From positions 14,274,884 to 14,338,883 of the forward strand of contig CM040753.1 of the NCBI GenBank assembly GCA_022829145.1: 64,000 nt of DNA. The letters run 5' to 3'. Source of the DNA: Albula goreensis. Its lineage: Eukaryota > Chordata > Actinopteri > Albuliformes > Albulidae. Position numbers and translations under genes: made by a program. The notes beneath the pieces are model-generated. The model searched no databases, was not told where the DNA came from, and saw only the letters and a program-made list of their open reading frames with translations. How positions within the stretch are numbered: the first letter of the stretch is position 1; every line of letters starts with the position of its first letter. Positions 22,345-33,829 of the stretch are shown piece after piece.

Positions 22345-25300
22345 TTGCATTATATACATACAATTTTATTCTTTGCAATATCTGTGCTACGTCCTTACAG
22401 CGCTGCTCGGCGAAAGCCTGGCAGTTTGACATCTGTCGGCATGCGCTCGCTATTGTGAATGTGGAGCACGTGCCAGAATGTTTTATTGCCGCTGTGGTTG
22501 AGGTTTGGCTGCCGGGCTGGGGGTGGCGGTGGTGGTCTACATTACAGAGAAGGTAAATAGCAGCTGCAGTGTTAAAGCCTGGGAAAACCACGCCCAGTGC
22601 GCGCAGAATCAGCTTTACTGGAGTGTCAGCCAGTGCAGTTATTTCTTAAGTACAAGTTTTTGGCGAGGGTTCTGTACATGCCAGGTGGAAGGAAAGGGTG
22701 GCTCACGCCAGTCATGTGATAACTCATAATATTTTCAAAGTAACATCAATGGACGTGATGTAACATCAATGTAAAGCATAAAAAAGTAAGCCTAGTTGAT
22801 TATGCTGATATTCTGCGATGCTCTTTTAAGTTATCTGACGACAGAAATGCTTTTTAATGGTTAGAACATATTTTCTTGTCTAAACTTTACTTTCCATGTC
22901 AGCATTTTTGTTGATAAAGAGTCGTCCCAATCGTTGGTTCAATCGGACATAACAGTGGCTGCGGTGGTCTCTCTGTCTCCCCGTACCGCTGCATACCCTG
23001 CTCCAGACGCCGTGACACGTGTCCATGAGACCGGGGAAAGCGCTGCTTCTGCCGGACTGCAGTCTGTAACTGTGGGAGGCTGTGAGTCGATGGGCGAATT
23101 TGCAAATACCTTCATTTCTTTATACCTTTCAGCCAAACAATTAGCAACTAAACAGCTCTGCTCATTCATTTGCTTATGAGCCACGCATCATCTACAGAGT
23201 TGGATTGCAACTAAAAGGCTACACTGGGAAAGTAGGGGAAATGTTCTGATCTAAAATCATATTGCAGATCCAAATGCTAAAGGCATGTTGCAATAAGAAC
23301 AGCACAATCACTGCCCATCTTCCACGGGAAAATGAAAACATAACTTTTTTAACTTCATCTTGACCCATCCCACCCGATCTCTACACATTTATTTATTTCT
23401 ACCTCTCATTATATGCTCATGCTTATGTACCTATACTTCCTCCGGCACATACTACAAGATTTACTGATATCCTGTAGGTTTTAATGCATCGACTACTTTT
23501 GTTGGCAGTGGCACATCCAACTTAGTATCATTTCTGCTTGGTGTGCTAACCTATTGCATGCACTTTTGTAAATCTCTTCAGGTAAGAGCATCTGCAACTT
23601 ACCGAAATGTAATGTAGAGATGCCTTTCAGGCTATAAGAATAGTTTCACAACATACAATTTAAAAATACAAAATAAAACTTACAGATTATACACTGAAAT
23701 AATTAAAAACTGCATGACTGAAAGCACCACATGAGAATGTATAGCTTTCTGCAAATTTTAACCTAATACAGTTATGGCTACTACCAACCTTTACTGAAAT
23801 TGACAACATGAAAATAGCATTTTTTTGGACAAATACATTGTAGCATACTGATAACTAAAGAGTTTTTATTGAATATGGGGTTTTTTTAAGTAGGGGGCTT
23901 CAGAGGGCTCATAATTAGTAAAGAGTGGCCAGTGTGTAACTTGCCTTGGTGCCCCCACTGTTGGGACTGCATGGTGTCTCCTAGGTCAGTGATGTCTTTC
24001 AAGATCAAGCATGAGAGGGGATTTTTGTATTTCATGACATCAAGTGTCTTGCAGCATGCTCACCTGCTGTACTGCTCTTCCTTATTGTGAGTTGCATCTT
24101 TTTCAGTGGGAAATGTAAGCAGACTGCAGGGGTCAGGAAGCATGGAAGCCTTGGAGATTTCCAAATGCCCTGACAACCTGCTGCAAGTCTTGTGTGCTGG
24201 GTCAGGGGGTCCCGACTGCACCTCTTAACATTAGCTCCACTATGAACTACCCACACACCTTTCCCGTGGGAGTTTGCAAAGCCAGGATCACCTTAAGACC
24301 TCAGCTGGTGCTCTGCCAGAAACATTAAAGAGCTCCCTCCTGAGTGCCAGCACATTATTCTCTTTTCCATGCCTTTTTTTTCTCCACAGTGACGAAGATT
24401 AGATTTTTTTTCTCTCCTTTTTGGTGGAGAACTGTTCACAGAGGCTCTTGTGCTACAACTATTATCTGCAGATTGTAGAGCTGCCAATTTCAATTTAGCA
24501 GTCCCATTATCAACACAAAAAGCTTAATTTGAAAAGTGGAAATCAAACTGTCTGCACAAGAAGGCTGACTGACATTGATGGCAAACTAAGTGTTTGGTTC
24601 AGGGCTGCACTTTGTGTGGCTTTTGTCTCTGCCTTTCTTTGAAGTCCCATGCCTGTCATATTCTTTTAGCTGTAGAAAGGTCAAGTGCGGTTGCCAAATA
24701 GATTTAAAGCAGTGGAATAACACATTTTATTTTTTCTCCTCTAACATAAAACATGCCTGTGTTTGCTCACATAAATAAAAAAAGAGAATATTGTCATATT
24801 GTGTGAAGTGATGCAAAATTAACAGGTTCATATTTAAGTCTATCCTGGGACAAGGGATGAAAAATTGTGAACAATATTTTACCAGCTCCAAATCCTCATT
24901 GCATACCTGCAATATAAAAGTGTAATATCTTCACTTTTTCTGTGGAAAATTTGGGGAATATTTCCCCGTAATATGGCTTCATAAATACAGCTTCATGAAG
25001 TTCATGACATACAGTTTTTGGTGAGTGTGGGTCAATTTTGCAGTTTATAGTGCACCAAAATTCAAGCACCAAATCTTGCATTGTGAGCACAGACTCTCTG
25101 AAACTCAAGTTGCTTTGAAAACTCATAAGAAATGACCTGTCATTTCTCAGGATAGAAGCAAACTGCTGATTGGCATTTGACTTAATATAACTCACCTGTG
25201 TTCCTTTGCAATATTGATTAATTAACTTCCCCTTCATAGTGTTTCCCATCATTTGTCCCCTTATCCATTTCCCTTCATTCATATTTGTCAGAGCTATCAA

Positions 25301-26520
25301 CCAATAATTTGATGGATTAAATGTTTTAATTAATTCTAATTAATCATGCTGTAGGTCAAGTAAGGTCACTTACTTTTGTAACCAAATCAGGAATCAAATT
25401 AATGTATAATCAACACAAAGGAAGGATATAGAATATATCAAATAAAGCTTTTAAAATTATGAACATGAAAGTGGCACTGCTGTGAACTACAGTAAGTGCA
25501 ATGATTTAGCAGGCTTCTCAGATTGCCTTTGTTTTGTGTAAAGAATCATCAGACAACCTTTTTTGATCTCAGCAAGTAAGTTATGGATGTGCTTAGACAA
25601 TGTGAGTGCACGCACATTATGTCATCATAATTAATTGAATTAGAAAAAGAGACACGTCTGCTTGCTGCAAGTGTCCTATGGAAGTCATTATAGTTCTGAC
25701 TTCGTATGTGCATGGCTAAATGAAGGGTGAAATCTTACTGCATAACCCAGAAAAGAGCAGGAGCTCCTGTCTGTACTTGCATTCTATCTGCTCTTCTGTT
25801 AAAAACAATAAATAAACACAGCTTAATCTCTCCACTTTCGCTGTACTTATTACTATGTTATTATACATTTATAGTATAGGCATGTGCATGTGTGAAACAA
25901 TCTTACATAAGCTATGAATATGTCATAAGAACTGTCAAATTCCGGCCTCCTCTATTTCTCTTCCCCTTTCACTCCACATTATTTTTGTTATTTTAAAATG
26001 GTGAGGATAACTGGTACTAAGGATTGTGGCAAACCCCCTATTACATGGAAATAATTATATCAGGGAGGATAAACACACACCTACACACACACAGGGATTG
26101 TGACAGCTCTTGGTGGAGCTGGGCTAGGAGATCAGTGGGGAAACTAGTGGGGCTTACTCCTGAGCAGCCTGAGTAACGAAGGTTTCAAATTATAAAACTG
26201 CCCTTAGCAATTCAGTTACTGAAGCTTGTCCCTGCTGTTGCTGTTCATCTGCATGTAAACTCCTAATTGGATTTTTCAAATGAAAAGCAGAAAGGTTGAG
26301 AGAGAGTGGACACATTCAATCCTGATTGGTTGCCTTACCCTCAGAGGTTGAGCTGCTGGAACTTTGCTTTCTTCTGTCGACCCTTCGCATAAGATGAAGA
26401 ACAGAGTTCATTCAGGAGCACAAATCATCAGATGAGACTTTATAACACACAGTACATGCAGATCTACTCTCTGTGACAGCAATGGTAAAATCTGCTCAAG
26501 CTGCATCCTTTTCCCGTGTC
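22343..26520. other. Intergenic, hes1 upstream; no gene supported
   Basis: CpG-retaining patches at 22380-22700 (with a CACGTG at about 22467) and 22930-23110 may be hes1 regulatory DNA. A 134-codon minus-strand open frame (24896-25300) begins at a non-ATG codon and shows no domain I recognise. The rest is AT-rich and featureless. Confidence 0.35.
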
Positions 26521-26529
26521 TTCACTCTT

Positions 26530-27140
26530 TTGACCCAATTTGACCCATCTGATGTATTTGATACACTCGCCCATCTAGTTCTTTTGGCAGTCCTGGTGGG
26601 TTTGGGTATCTGAGGCAGTGCTCACTAATGGATTATATCACATCTTTCTGCTGGTGATAGTTTTTCCTCTACTTTCCACTGGTTTATGGTCATGTTGTTA
26701 ACAAAAACTGAGCAAAAATACTTACCAACTACAACTTCCCCCTTAAGGATGTTTCCATCACACCCAGCAATGCACAGTCAGTTTCCCAGACAGCCAAGAT
26801 TATTGGTACTGATTTGGATAATGAGGTGTGTTTCACTGGGAACATCCTAATATTTAACTGAAGCTGTTGATTCTCTCTCTTCAGCGTCTACAAAATATTT
26901 ATGTTTCTTGTTAAAAAGGATTCCCAGCTCATTGTCCTGGCCCTTTTGCTACCCCAAATGAACTACTGCAGTTCATCTCATGCACTCATGTCCCAACATG
27001 CCCATCTGATACAAAATGCTCCAGCTCATGTAATGTACAATTACTCAAAATGTCACCGCTAGGACTTTCTCCTTAACCATACCAACTATAATGAGAATTT
27101 ATAGTGTAAGATCTCATCTCTAAACCACATATGTCATGCT
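26530..27140 (+). mobile_element. LINE (L2-like) reverse-transcriptase remnant
   Basis: In broken plus-strand frames, 26530-26640 reads FDTLAHLVLL...LGI*GSAH*W, like the FDTVDHSILL...LGISGTALSW block of L2/RTE-type LINE reverse transcriptases. Positions 26760-27090 continue with LGTDLDNEV, then NYCSSSHALM and LIQNAPAHVMYNYSK, matching the family's LGVTLDNDL, DYCNSLLAGL and LIQNAAARLV. Several stops and shifts show it is dead. The clade is assigned by eye only. Confidence 0.75.
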
Positions 27141-27792
27141 GCATACTCGATCCCTAGTACAGAGGCAACAGTGATGACCTGGATAACACAAAATACACAT
27201 TGCTTGAGGAGAAAATCCCAGCTCTAAAGAGGAAAGTAGAGTGCTCTGGGAACATATGTTAAAGGTGTGGTGACCCGCTGTTTTAAGGTGGAGACACTGG
27301 TATGCTGCTCAGCAACCATCTTCATTTTCCTTTGCTAGCACAAAAATGGGTAGTTTCACTGGTCATCCATATGTGTTTTACATGTTGTTAGTTCAACTTT
27401 ATTGCATTTCACTTGCCTCAAGACAAATGAAGTCTAGCAGAACCCCAGAGGATCAGAGGAACTTTTAGGGGCTAATTTGTGCTAGTAATGCAGTCTACAG
27501 CACTTGTGCTGGAGGTCAAGATGAACTCAACTACTGTCAAGACAAGTGAAGACAAGGGAAGACAAGTATTGTCTCTTAGAACCAATCCAGCATAAAAGAG
27601 CCATTTACCAACACAGAACAGTATTTGCCCCCATTGATCTCTCAGATATGTTGAAAATGTTTCCATACTTCTATGCATCTAAGCAAGGCAAGAGACCTAA
27701 TCCAATCTGATGGCTATTTAAACTGTGAAGCACAAGGAAGAAGGGAGGTGGATTGGTGGTACTGGTGGGTGGTGGGGGGCATCTGGGGGTCA

Positions 27793-27872
27793 ATGAGAAG
27801 CCAATCAGTGCCATGAATGGGCCTTGCTATGGATGAGAAGCCAATCAGTGCTATGAATGGGTCTTGCTATGG
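27793..27872. repeat. 40-bp tandem duplication
   Basis: Two adjacent copies of a 40-bp unit beginning ATGAGAAGCCAATCAGTG (27793 and 27833), with a few substitutions. No coding role is evident. Confidence 0.85.
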
Positions 27873-27879
27873 AGTCTGT

Positions 27880-28890
27880 ATTGAGGGAGCATTATGTCAT
27901 GGCCATCAGTGCAGTACAATGTTGATAGACTCCGCTCCTTTTTCCTGTCCTGGCAGCAGTGTATGCAAAGTGTGGGAAAGAGCGTCCAGGCACACGCCGG
28001 ATTGGAGCTCACAATGAAGCATCAGCTTTCTGGGGGAAGCCAGATACTTTCACATGCAAACAGCCTCAATGACACCTCTCCCCTACCCACCCTCACTCCC
28101 AGCCTCATCACACAGGGAATGTCCTGCACACCGCACAGCACTGTAAAGCAAAAGATAAAATAACGTGAGACTAGAAATGTATCATCCTCCACTTCCTCCC
28201 TCTCTCTGTCTACCCATTCTCACTCTCTTACTCTCACATTATTTACCTCTCACCATATCTCATCTTTTTTCCCTCTCCCTCTGTCTTTACTCTTCCCCTT
28301 CTACCTCACTTTAAATCCCCATTCTACTGTACTGCATACTCCATTCTGTGCTAAATGTCCTCTTGTAATGCAACATGCCATATGTTGTTTGAATGTGCAG
28401 TGGGTCATTAGAAACAGTGGGGTGCTCTTGCCATCCACTGCCCTTGGGCTACATTGTGGGTGGGTGCAAGATTATCCCACCCTGCCAGGATAACAGTTTT
28501 AATGTGGCCTCTTGTTTCCCTTGTACATGTTTCTATTAAATCCTCTGCCTGTATTATGTTTGCGTGTGTGTACATGTATGTGTGTACATGAATTTAATTA
28601 GCCATAAGCTTTCGTTTATTTTCATGGTTGCAGTGGGAATTTTTGGGGCCATATGCAAAATCTTGCTTATGGCTACCAAAAAGCAAGAGCTGGCCCTGGC
28701 AAGGACCATAACAGTATTATTGGTATTAACTGCTCATAAAATACAAGAAAAATTGCATGGAAGTCAAAAGAGAGGCAGTTAATTTCTGACAGAAGGACCC
28801 ATATTGTTTAATATCAGTAAAATGGGAGGCTTAACAATGTCTTTCTCCATTGTGTCTGAAATTGCAATGTTAACTTTCTTATCTTTATCA
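27880..28890. other. Intergenic, no gene seen
   Basis: Contains a CT-rich tract (28190-28310) and unique sequence. No exon or RNA gene supported on either strand. Confidence 0.4.
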
Positions 28891-28895
28891 GGTTA

Positions 28896-29545
28896 TACAA
28901 GGGTAAGTCAAAAAGTATTGCTACATAATCTTAGAAACCTTTATTAAACAAAAATGTCAAAATGTTAAGCTTTTGTTTCTAGACATATGCTCCATTTCAG
29001 TCTGTACACTTCTGAAGGCAGTGTTTCCATCTCTCTAACCCTCCCCTGAAGAATTCTGCACTCTTCAATTTATACCATGTCAAAACGACAGTTTTGGCAT
29101 CATCGAGGAACTCAAATCATGTTCCTTTTAAATGTTCTCTGAGTTTTAGGAGCAAAAAGAAGTCTGAAGGGGCAAGATCAGGGCTGTAGGGTGGATGAAG
29201 TAAGGATTCAGTTCAACTTTCTTGGCCTTTTTCTCACCAATGCAGTTGCAAATTTCTTAAAACTTCTTCACAATAACCCCCCAAATAATTTTGGGAAGAT
29301 TTCCACTTGAGTTTTGTTAAAATTTGATGTTAGCCCTGACCTCAAAATTGTTTTTTACCGTGGCACAAAAAGTATCCTCTTTTTAAGGCACCCTAACAAG
29401 ACTAAGACAAGTGTATTAATGAGAGAACTTGTCTGCAGCCATCCACTGATCTCAGAGACATGTTTAAACATGTTTTATTTGGAATAAACCTGTGCATGTA
29501 TGAACTGGGACTGTAGTAGCAATACCTTTTGACTTACGCTCGTAT
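28896..29545 (-). mobile_element. Internally deleted mariner-like transposon with 28-bp TIRs
   Basis: The left end GGTAAGTCAAAAAGTATTGC (28902-28921) is mirrored by GCAATACCTTTTGACTTACG (29519-29538). Both ends abut TA dinucleotides, the mariner/Tc1 target. Inside, minus strand 29197-29118 encodes HPPYSPDLAPSDFF and then LLLKLREHLKGT before a stop, the hallmark block around the second catalytic Asp of mariner transposases. At about 650 bp the copy is half the usual 1.3 kb and lacks an intact transposase. Confidence 0.9.
29118..29197 (-). pseudogene. Mariner transposase fragment
   Basis: Short in-frame remnant reading HPPYSPDLAPSDFF on the minus strand, ending in TGA. The PYSPDLAP(S/C)D motif is diagnostic of mariner-family transposases. 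Upstream and downstream coding sequence is degraded or deleted. Confidence 0.85.
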
Positions 29546-29549
29546 AGTA

Positions 29550-31555
29550 AACACACTATAAACGTTATTATACTCTTAAGATATTAAAGTACTTTAATGG
29601 CACGTAAAGGAAAGTAAAGGTAATCTGGCAGGAATATCTTTTCGCTCTGTCTTTTATTTGAGTAATTATTGCTTCAGGAATCTGGTTTATACTGTATGAC
29701 CAGGGTGTGTTCTGTTTCAGAATTTTCTCTGCAACAACTTTAGCACTTTTTCAGTCAATAAAACCACCCATTAATCACTCATTAAATCATGACATCATAA
29801 AAAGCAACGGTTTTCTTTAAAAAATGCCCACGGTATAAAATGGATTTTTATGGCATGTGCACCCTTGCAGATATAGCAGTATTTTTATTGTTACACCTAG
29901 ATGAGATCATTTCTACTTGATTTTATTGCAAGTAAAGAAACCAAAAACTAGGGAATAATGCTGATGAAAGGTTAACATTTATAATAAAACATGGAAGAAT
30001 CACTTCTTATGAAATACAGTCTGCATTTTATCATTAAGCTTAGTGACTGTCAAATTGTGAGCAGAGGAAAATCAGCAGCTAATTTTCCTAAAGTGTATAA
30101 TATTGACAATTTTATGGCCATGTCATTCAAAGCACCAGTCAGAGACAATAAAATGGGAGTTTAACCTCTAAATGTAAATGATGTCAGGAACTGAAATACT
30201 AAAAAAAATTAGTTTTAGCATAAAAGTATCATAAATAATTGGCTTAACCCTCAGCCAGAAGCACACTGGGTTGATCTCTTTACATTCAGGCAGATGGGCC
30301 CAGTGGCCATCACCCTGCAGTCTCACTCACCACACACTGTCCTCAGATCCATATAAAGAGCCTTATAACTGTGTTAGCATATCCATAAAAAGAGCAATGC
30401 AGAAACATGCAACCAGTTTCTCAACTCCACAGAAAACCGCTCCTCTGATATTTCAGTAGCATCTACAACAAAACCCAAAGATATACATTTGGTGTCTCTC
30501 AAACTACTCATTTGTGAAGCTTATCAGAAATAATTATCCCCCTCTCAGTAAGAGGTAATGAGAGATCATTTGAGGTCCCTTCCTCATTGTACACATACAC
30601 CAGGTTCTATTATCTGCATCTTGGGTTTCTTGTGATTGTTAGCTGGTGGAGAGATAGTCTTGGTGAAAAGATAAGATTTTACTGTTGTTATTTAATAATT
30701 CCTTGGCTCCATAAAGCACAGAGGGTGAAGTCACCAGTTAATTGGTGACGAATTCCACTATTAGCCTAGTCATTAATGAAGTAATGGGGTTGAATGTCAG
30801 GGGGGTTAGGGACCGTAAATTACCCAGAGATTACATTCCCCCTGCCTGTCATCCACAGAGCACTTCATCAGCTGCATAAAGAGTCATCTGCCCTCTCATT
30901 AAACACACCTTTTAAAGCTGCAGTCCTGTGTCCGTCCTCCCATTGTGATGTCACCTGGATTACATGGTCAAGCCTTCCTGCCAGACAAAAGACTCCACTG
31001 CAGGCCTTCCCTCTCAACCCTCTCACCTGCTACCCCTCGCCCAGGAATTTTATGAAGTCCTTGGTTTGACAGCAGGAGCATCACTAAAGCAGTTTTATAG
31101 CTAGTCTCACATTTCTGGGGTCATGCTCTGATAATGTGTCACCAGTAAGATGCAAGCTGGCCCCCTTGATTCTGATCTAGCACAATTAATGAAGGGACAT
31201 TGTTGGCATAAGGAGACAGAGAGGACATAATGAATGGTTTGAGAGTCTTTTATTCTCTGCTTTTTAGACCTGAGTGTGATTTAGGATGGACCTAAGGTGG
31301 AAATGAAAATGAGGGAACCATGCAGTGAGGGCAGTGTGAGACAGCATGTTTGTGTGACAGCAGTAGATCCTGCAGCAGAGAGAGCTGGGCTCTGCCTCAA
31401 GGGGAAAGAGGGCCTGTACCTGCAGGGCTAAAGGGGAAGAACTGGGCCTTGAGTTGCACATTCATGAACAGGACATGCTTTAACTTCAGCAGCATAGTTA
31501 ATGTGAAAAATAGCAAATTGTCTCTAGATGAATAGAAGTCATGTGTGGCAGTTTC
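29550..31555. other. Intergenic, conserved-looking patches, no gene
   Basis: Non-repetitive sequence. Around 30733-30752 a GTCACCA ... TGGTGAC inverted repeat with 7-bp arms is followed by ATTAATGA-type homeodomain motifs. No coding exon is supported. Confidence 0.35.
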
Positions 31556-31559
31556 CTCC

Positions 31560-31850
31560 TAAATCTGTGGGGGGTGATTCACAGTGGATGCCGGACATGC
31601 CTGCCAGCCACTCTGACCAGACACTCAGCACTAATTATACTCTGTCATTGTTATATACTTGTTAATTGCTTGATGCTGGCCAGAGGCAGATGGGCTTCCC
31701 CTCTGAGTTTGGTCCTGTTTAAGATTTCCTCTTTGCCACTGTCACCCTAGGCTTGCTCAGGAAGGGTTTCAGGCTCTGTGTAAAGCTGCTTTGTGACTAT
31801 TGGTATTGTTAAAAGCACTAAACAAATCAAATTTAAACTTAAAATTTGAA
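31560..31850. repeat. Dispersed repeat, copy 1 (AAGCTGCTTTGTGAC family)
   Basis: Shares ordered blocks with 47490-47825: CCTCTTTGCCACTG, AGGCTCTGTGTAAAGCTGCTTTGTGAC, then ATTGTTAAAAGCACTA and a decayed AAATTGAA-type tail. I recall this arrangement (GCTGCTTTGTGACA...AAAGCGCTATACAAATAAAATTGAATTG) as an abundant interspersed repeat in several fish genomes. Class not assigned. Confidence 0.6.
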
Positions 31851-32339
31851 CTGAAACTGGATGGGGAAAATGAAGATTTTGATCTTTTTTTTCTGATTTA
31901 AAACATTTTGAGATGATTTTATATCTGTGCATGCTAACCTTCCATAAAACATGTAAGGCAATATTCCCACAAATGTTTTGGCTCCATACTCAACACTGTT
32001 GTCTATCCCTATCATCTACAATACCACAATCTCCATTATCTTATTAAGGTGTTGAAATCCAGCCTTTTTGGATTGAAAAAGACTTTTGACAATGCAACAT
32101 TCCGTTTGACACTCATTCTCTTTGTGCAAATAGACTTAGCCAAATCAATTCTGTACACGTATGGGTATGAAACTCAATATTGCACAGATGTACTGGTGTG
32201 GGGTGTGACATTCTCAGTGCCAGCATCCAAACTCTTTAATTAGCCCTCCTTTACAGCACTCTGTGGCAATTTCATTAGCAAAGCATTTTCCTTTTTTATT
32301 TCTTGCAGTCCTTCCTGTGGAAGGTGTTTCATGTTTGTA

Positions 32340-32724
32340 GTTTCTCCTTCCTGTAGTGGCACTCATACAAATACATATGCACAAAAACGTACATCTGCAA
32401 ACACAATACACACATGCACACATGTCCAGCTGAAAACGTATACACCCTCAGAGTATACCAGCAAACCAATATGCAAATGCAAAACTAGACACCTGCAAAC
32501 AGAAACTCAAACATGCACAATTACAAAATGGCAAATTTGTATACACTAACACAAAACACACCTACAATCTCTTGCACATACAAATACACACCTGCAAATC
32601 CATACACACAAAAACAGAACTACACATTGCAAGCCCATATACGCACATACAAATACACACCTGGAAACCCATACACACCCAGATGCACAAATGCATATCT
32701 GCAAAGTTATTCACACAACCACAC

Positions 32725-32777
<53 letters not shown>
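32340..32777. repeat. CA-rich degenerate tandem tract ending in (CA)n
   Basis: A degenerate tract with repeated ACACCTGCAAA.CCATACACAC segments leads into a pure CA run (32727-32777). Thr/His-rich and Cys/Val-rich frames across it are artefacts. Confidence 0.85.
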
Positions 32778-32781
<4 letters not shown>

Positions 32782-33662
32782 TCACTCACATGAATAATAC
32801 ATACACACAAGGCTATTTCAGGAATTTGCATTGACTAGTTCCCATAGCATGCAGGGTCAGAGGGATTGGCTATTGATGAAAAACATGGCTGGCTAGGGTA
32901 TTAGATACAATCCCTTAATTCTGCCCTCATAATCACACGATTAATGCTGCTTGCCTGTTGCAGGCGGGTTAGAAGAAGATGATAAAGCAAGGGGAAGATC
33001 ATCAACCCCGGATTAACAAGTATAAAAATATGAACCAGAAAAATGCCCACAGAGGAATGGCCATTTGTTAAATAAATATCCTGATATATAAATATGGGGC
33101 ACAACCTTCAATCTGTTATATCATTCAAAAACCATAATTAGAGAAATCATGAAGCATTCTGTTAGTGCTTGGCAAATTAAAATTCAATGGAAGCTCAAAT
33201 AGCTTGCTCACCAGGACAAAAACCCTTGGTTAGAAGTAGCAAAAATAATTAACACATCATTCAGCAGTTCCATAAATGTGGTACCTGCTGTTCTTTACAT
33301 TATAGTTAACATGCAACAAAAGTTTCCAAACCCCAGAGCAAGGGAAACTGTTCTTATAGGCAGCTAAAGCACCTAATTCTAATTCTGAGTCTAATTATGT
33401 AGTAATTCTTCTGACAGGCGCCCCAAGAGATCAGATTAGTACCCCAGGAGACTCCCCCACTGTTCTGTGCTACAGAGCACCCCGCTGGGAAACCCTGACC
33501 CCCTAGGCCTGAATCTTCCTCCCCAGTCAATCACCAGCTTCTGCTCTTTCAGTTACTTAAACATACATATGCTTAATGTAAACGTTTACCAGAGTGATGG
33601 AAAGGTGAAAGTGTGTGAAGAAAGAGAGCGATTTCTCAGGACATACTGCATACATATGTTTC

Positions 33663-33825
33663 TTGGGCCGGTAGAGCATGGTGGTGGCACTGCACCTGGG
33701 CTTGTATAGGATGGTGAAGGCACTGTGCTTGGGCCAGTATAGCATGGTGAAGGTGCTGTGCTTGGTCCAGTATAGCATGGTGAAGGCGCTGTGCTTGGGC
33801 CAGTATAGCATGGTGGAGGCAGTGG
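33663..33825. repeat. 33-bp minisatellite (about five units)
   Basis: The unit GGGCCAGTATAGCATGGTG plus AAGGCGCTGTGCTT recurs about five times with substitutions. The length is a multiple of three, so open frames persist, but there is no gene evidence. Confidence 0.9.
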
Positions 33826-33829
33826 ACTG

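Noticed and set aside
24896..25300. 134-codon open frame on the minus strand
   Set aside because: Opens at a non-ATG codon in AT-rich DNA; no domain, splice site or homologue recognised.
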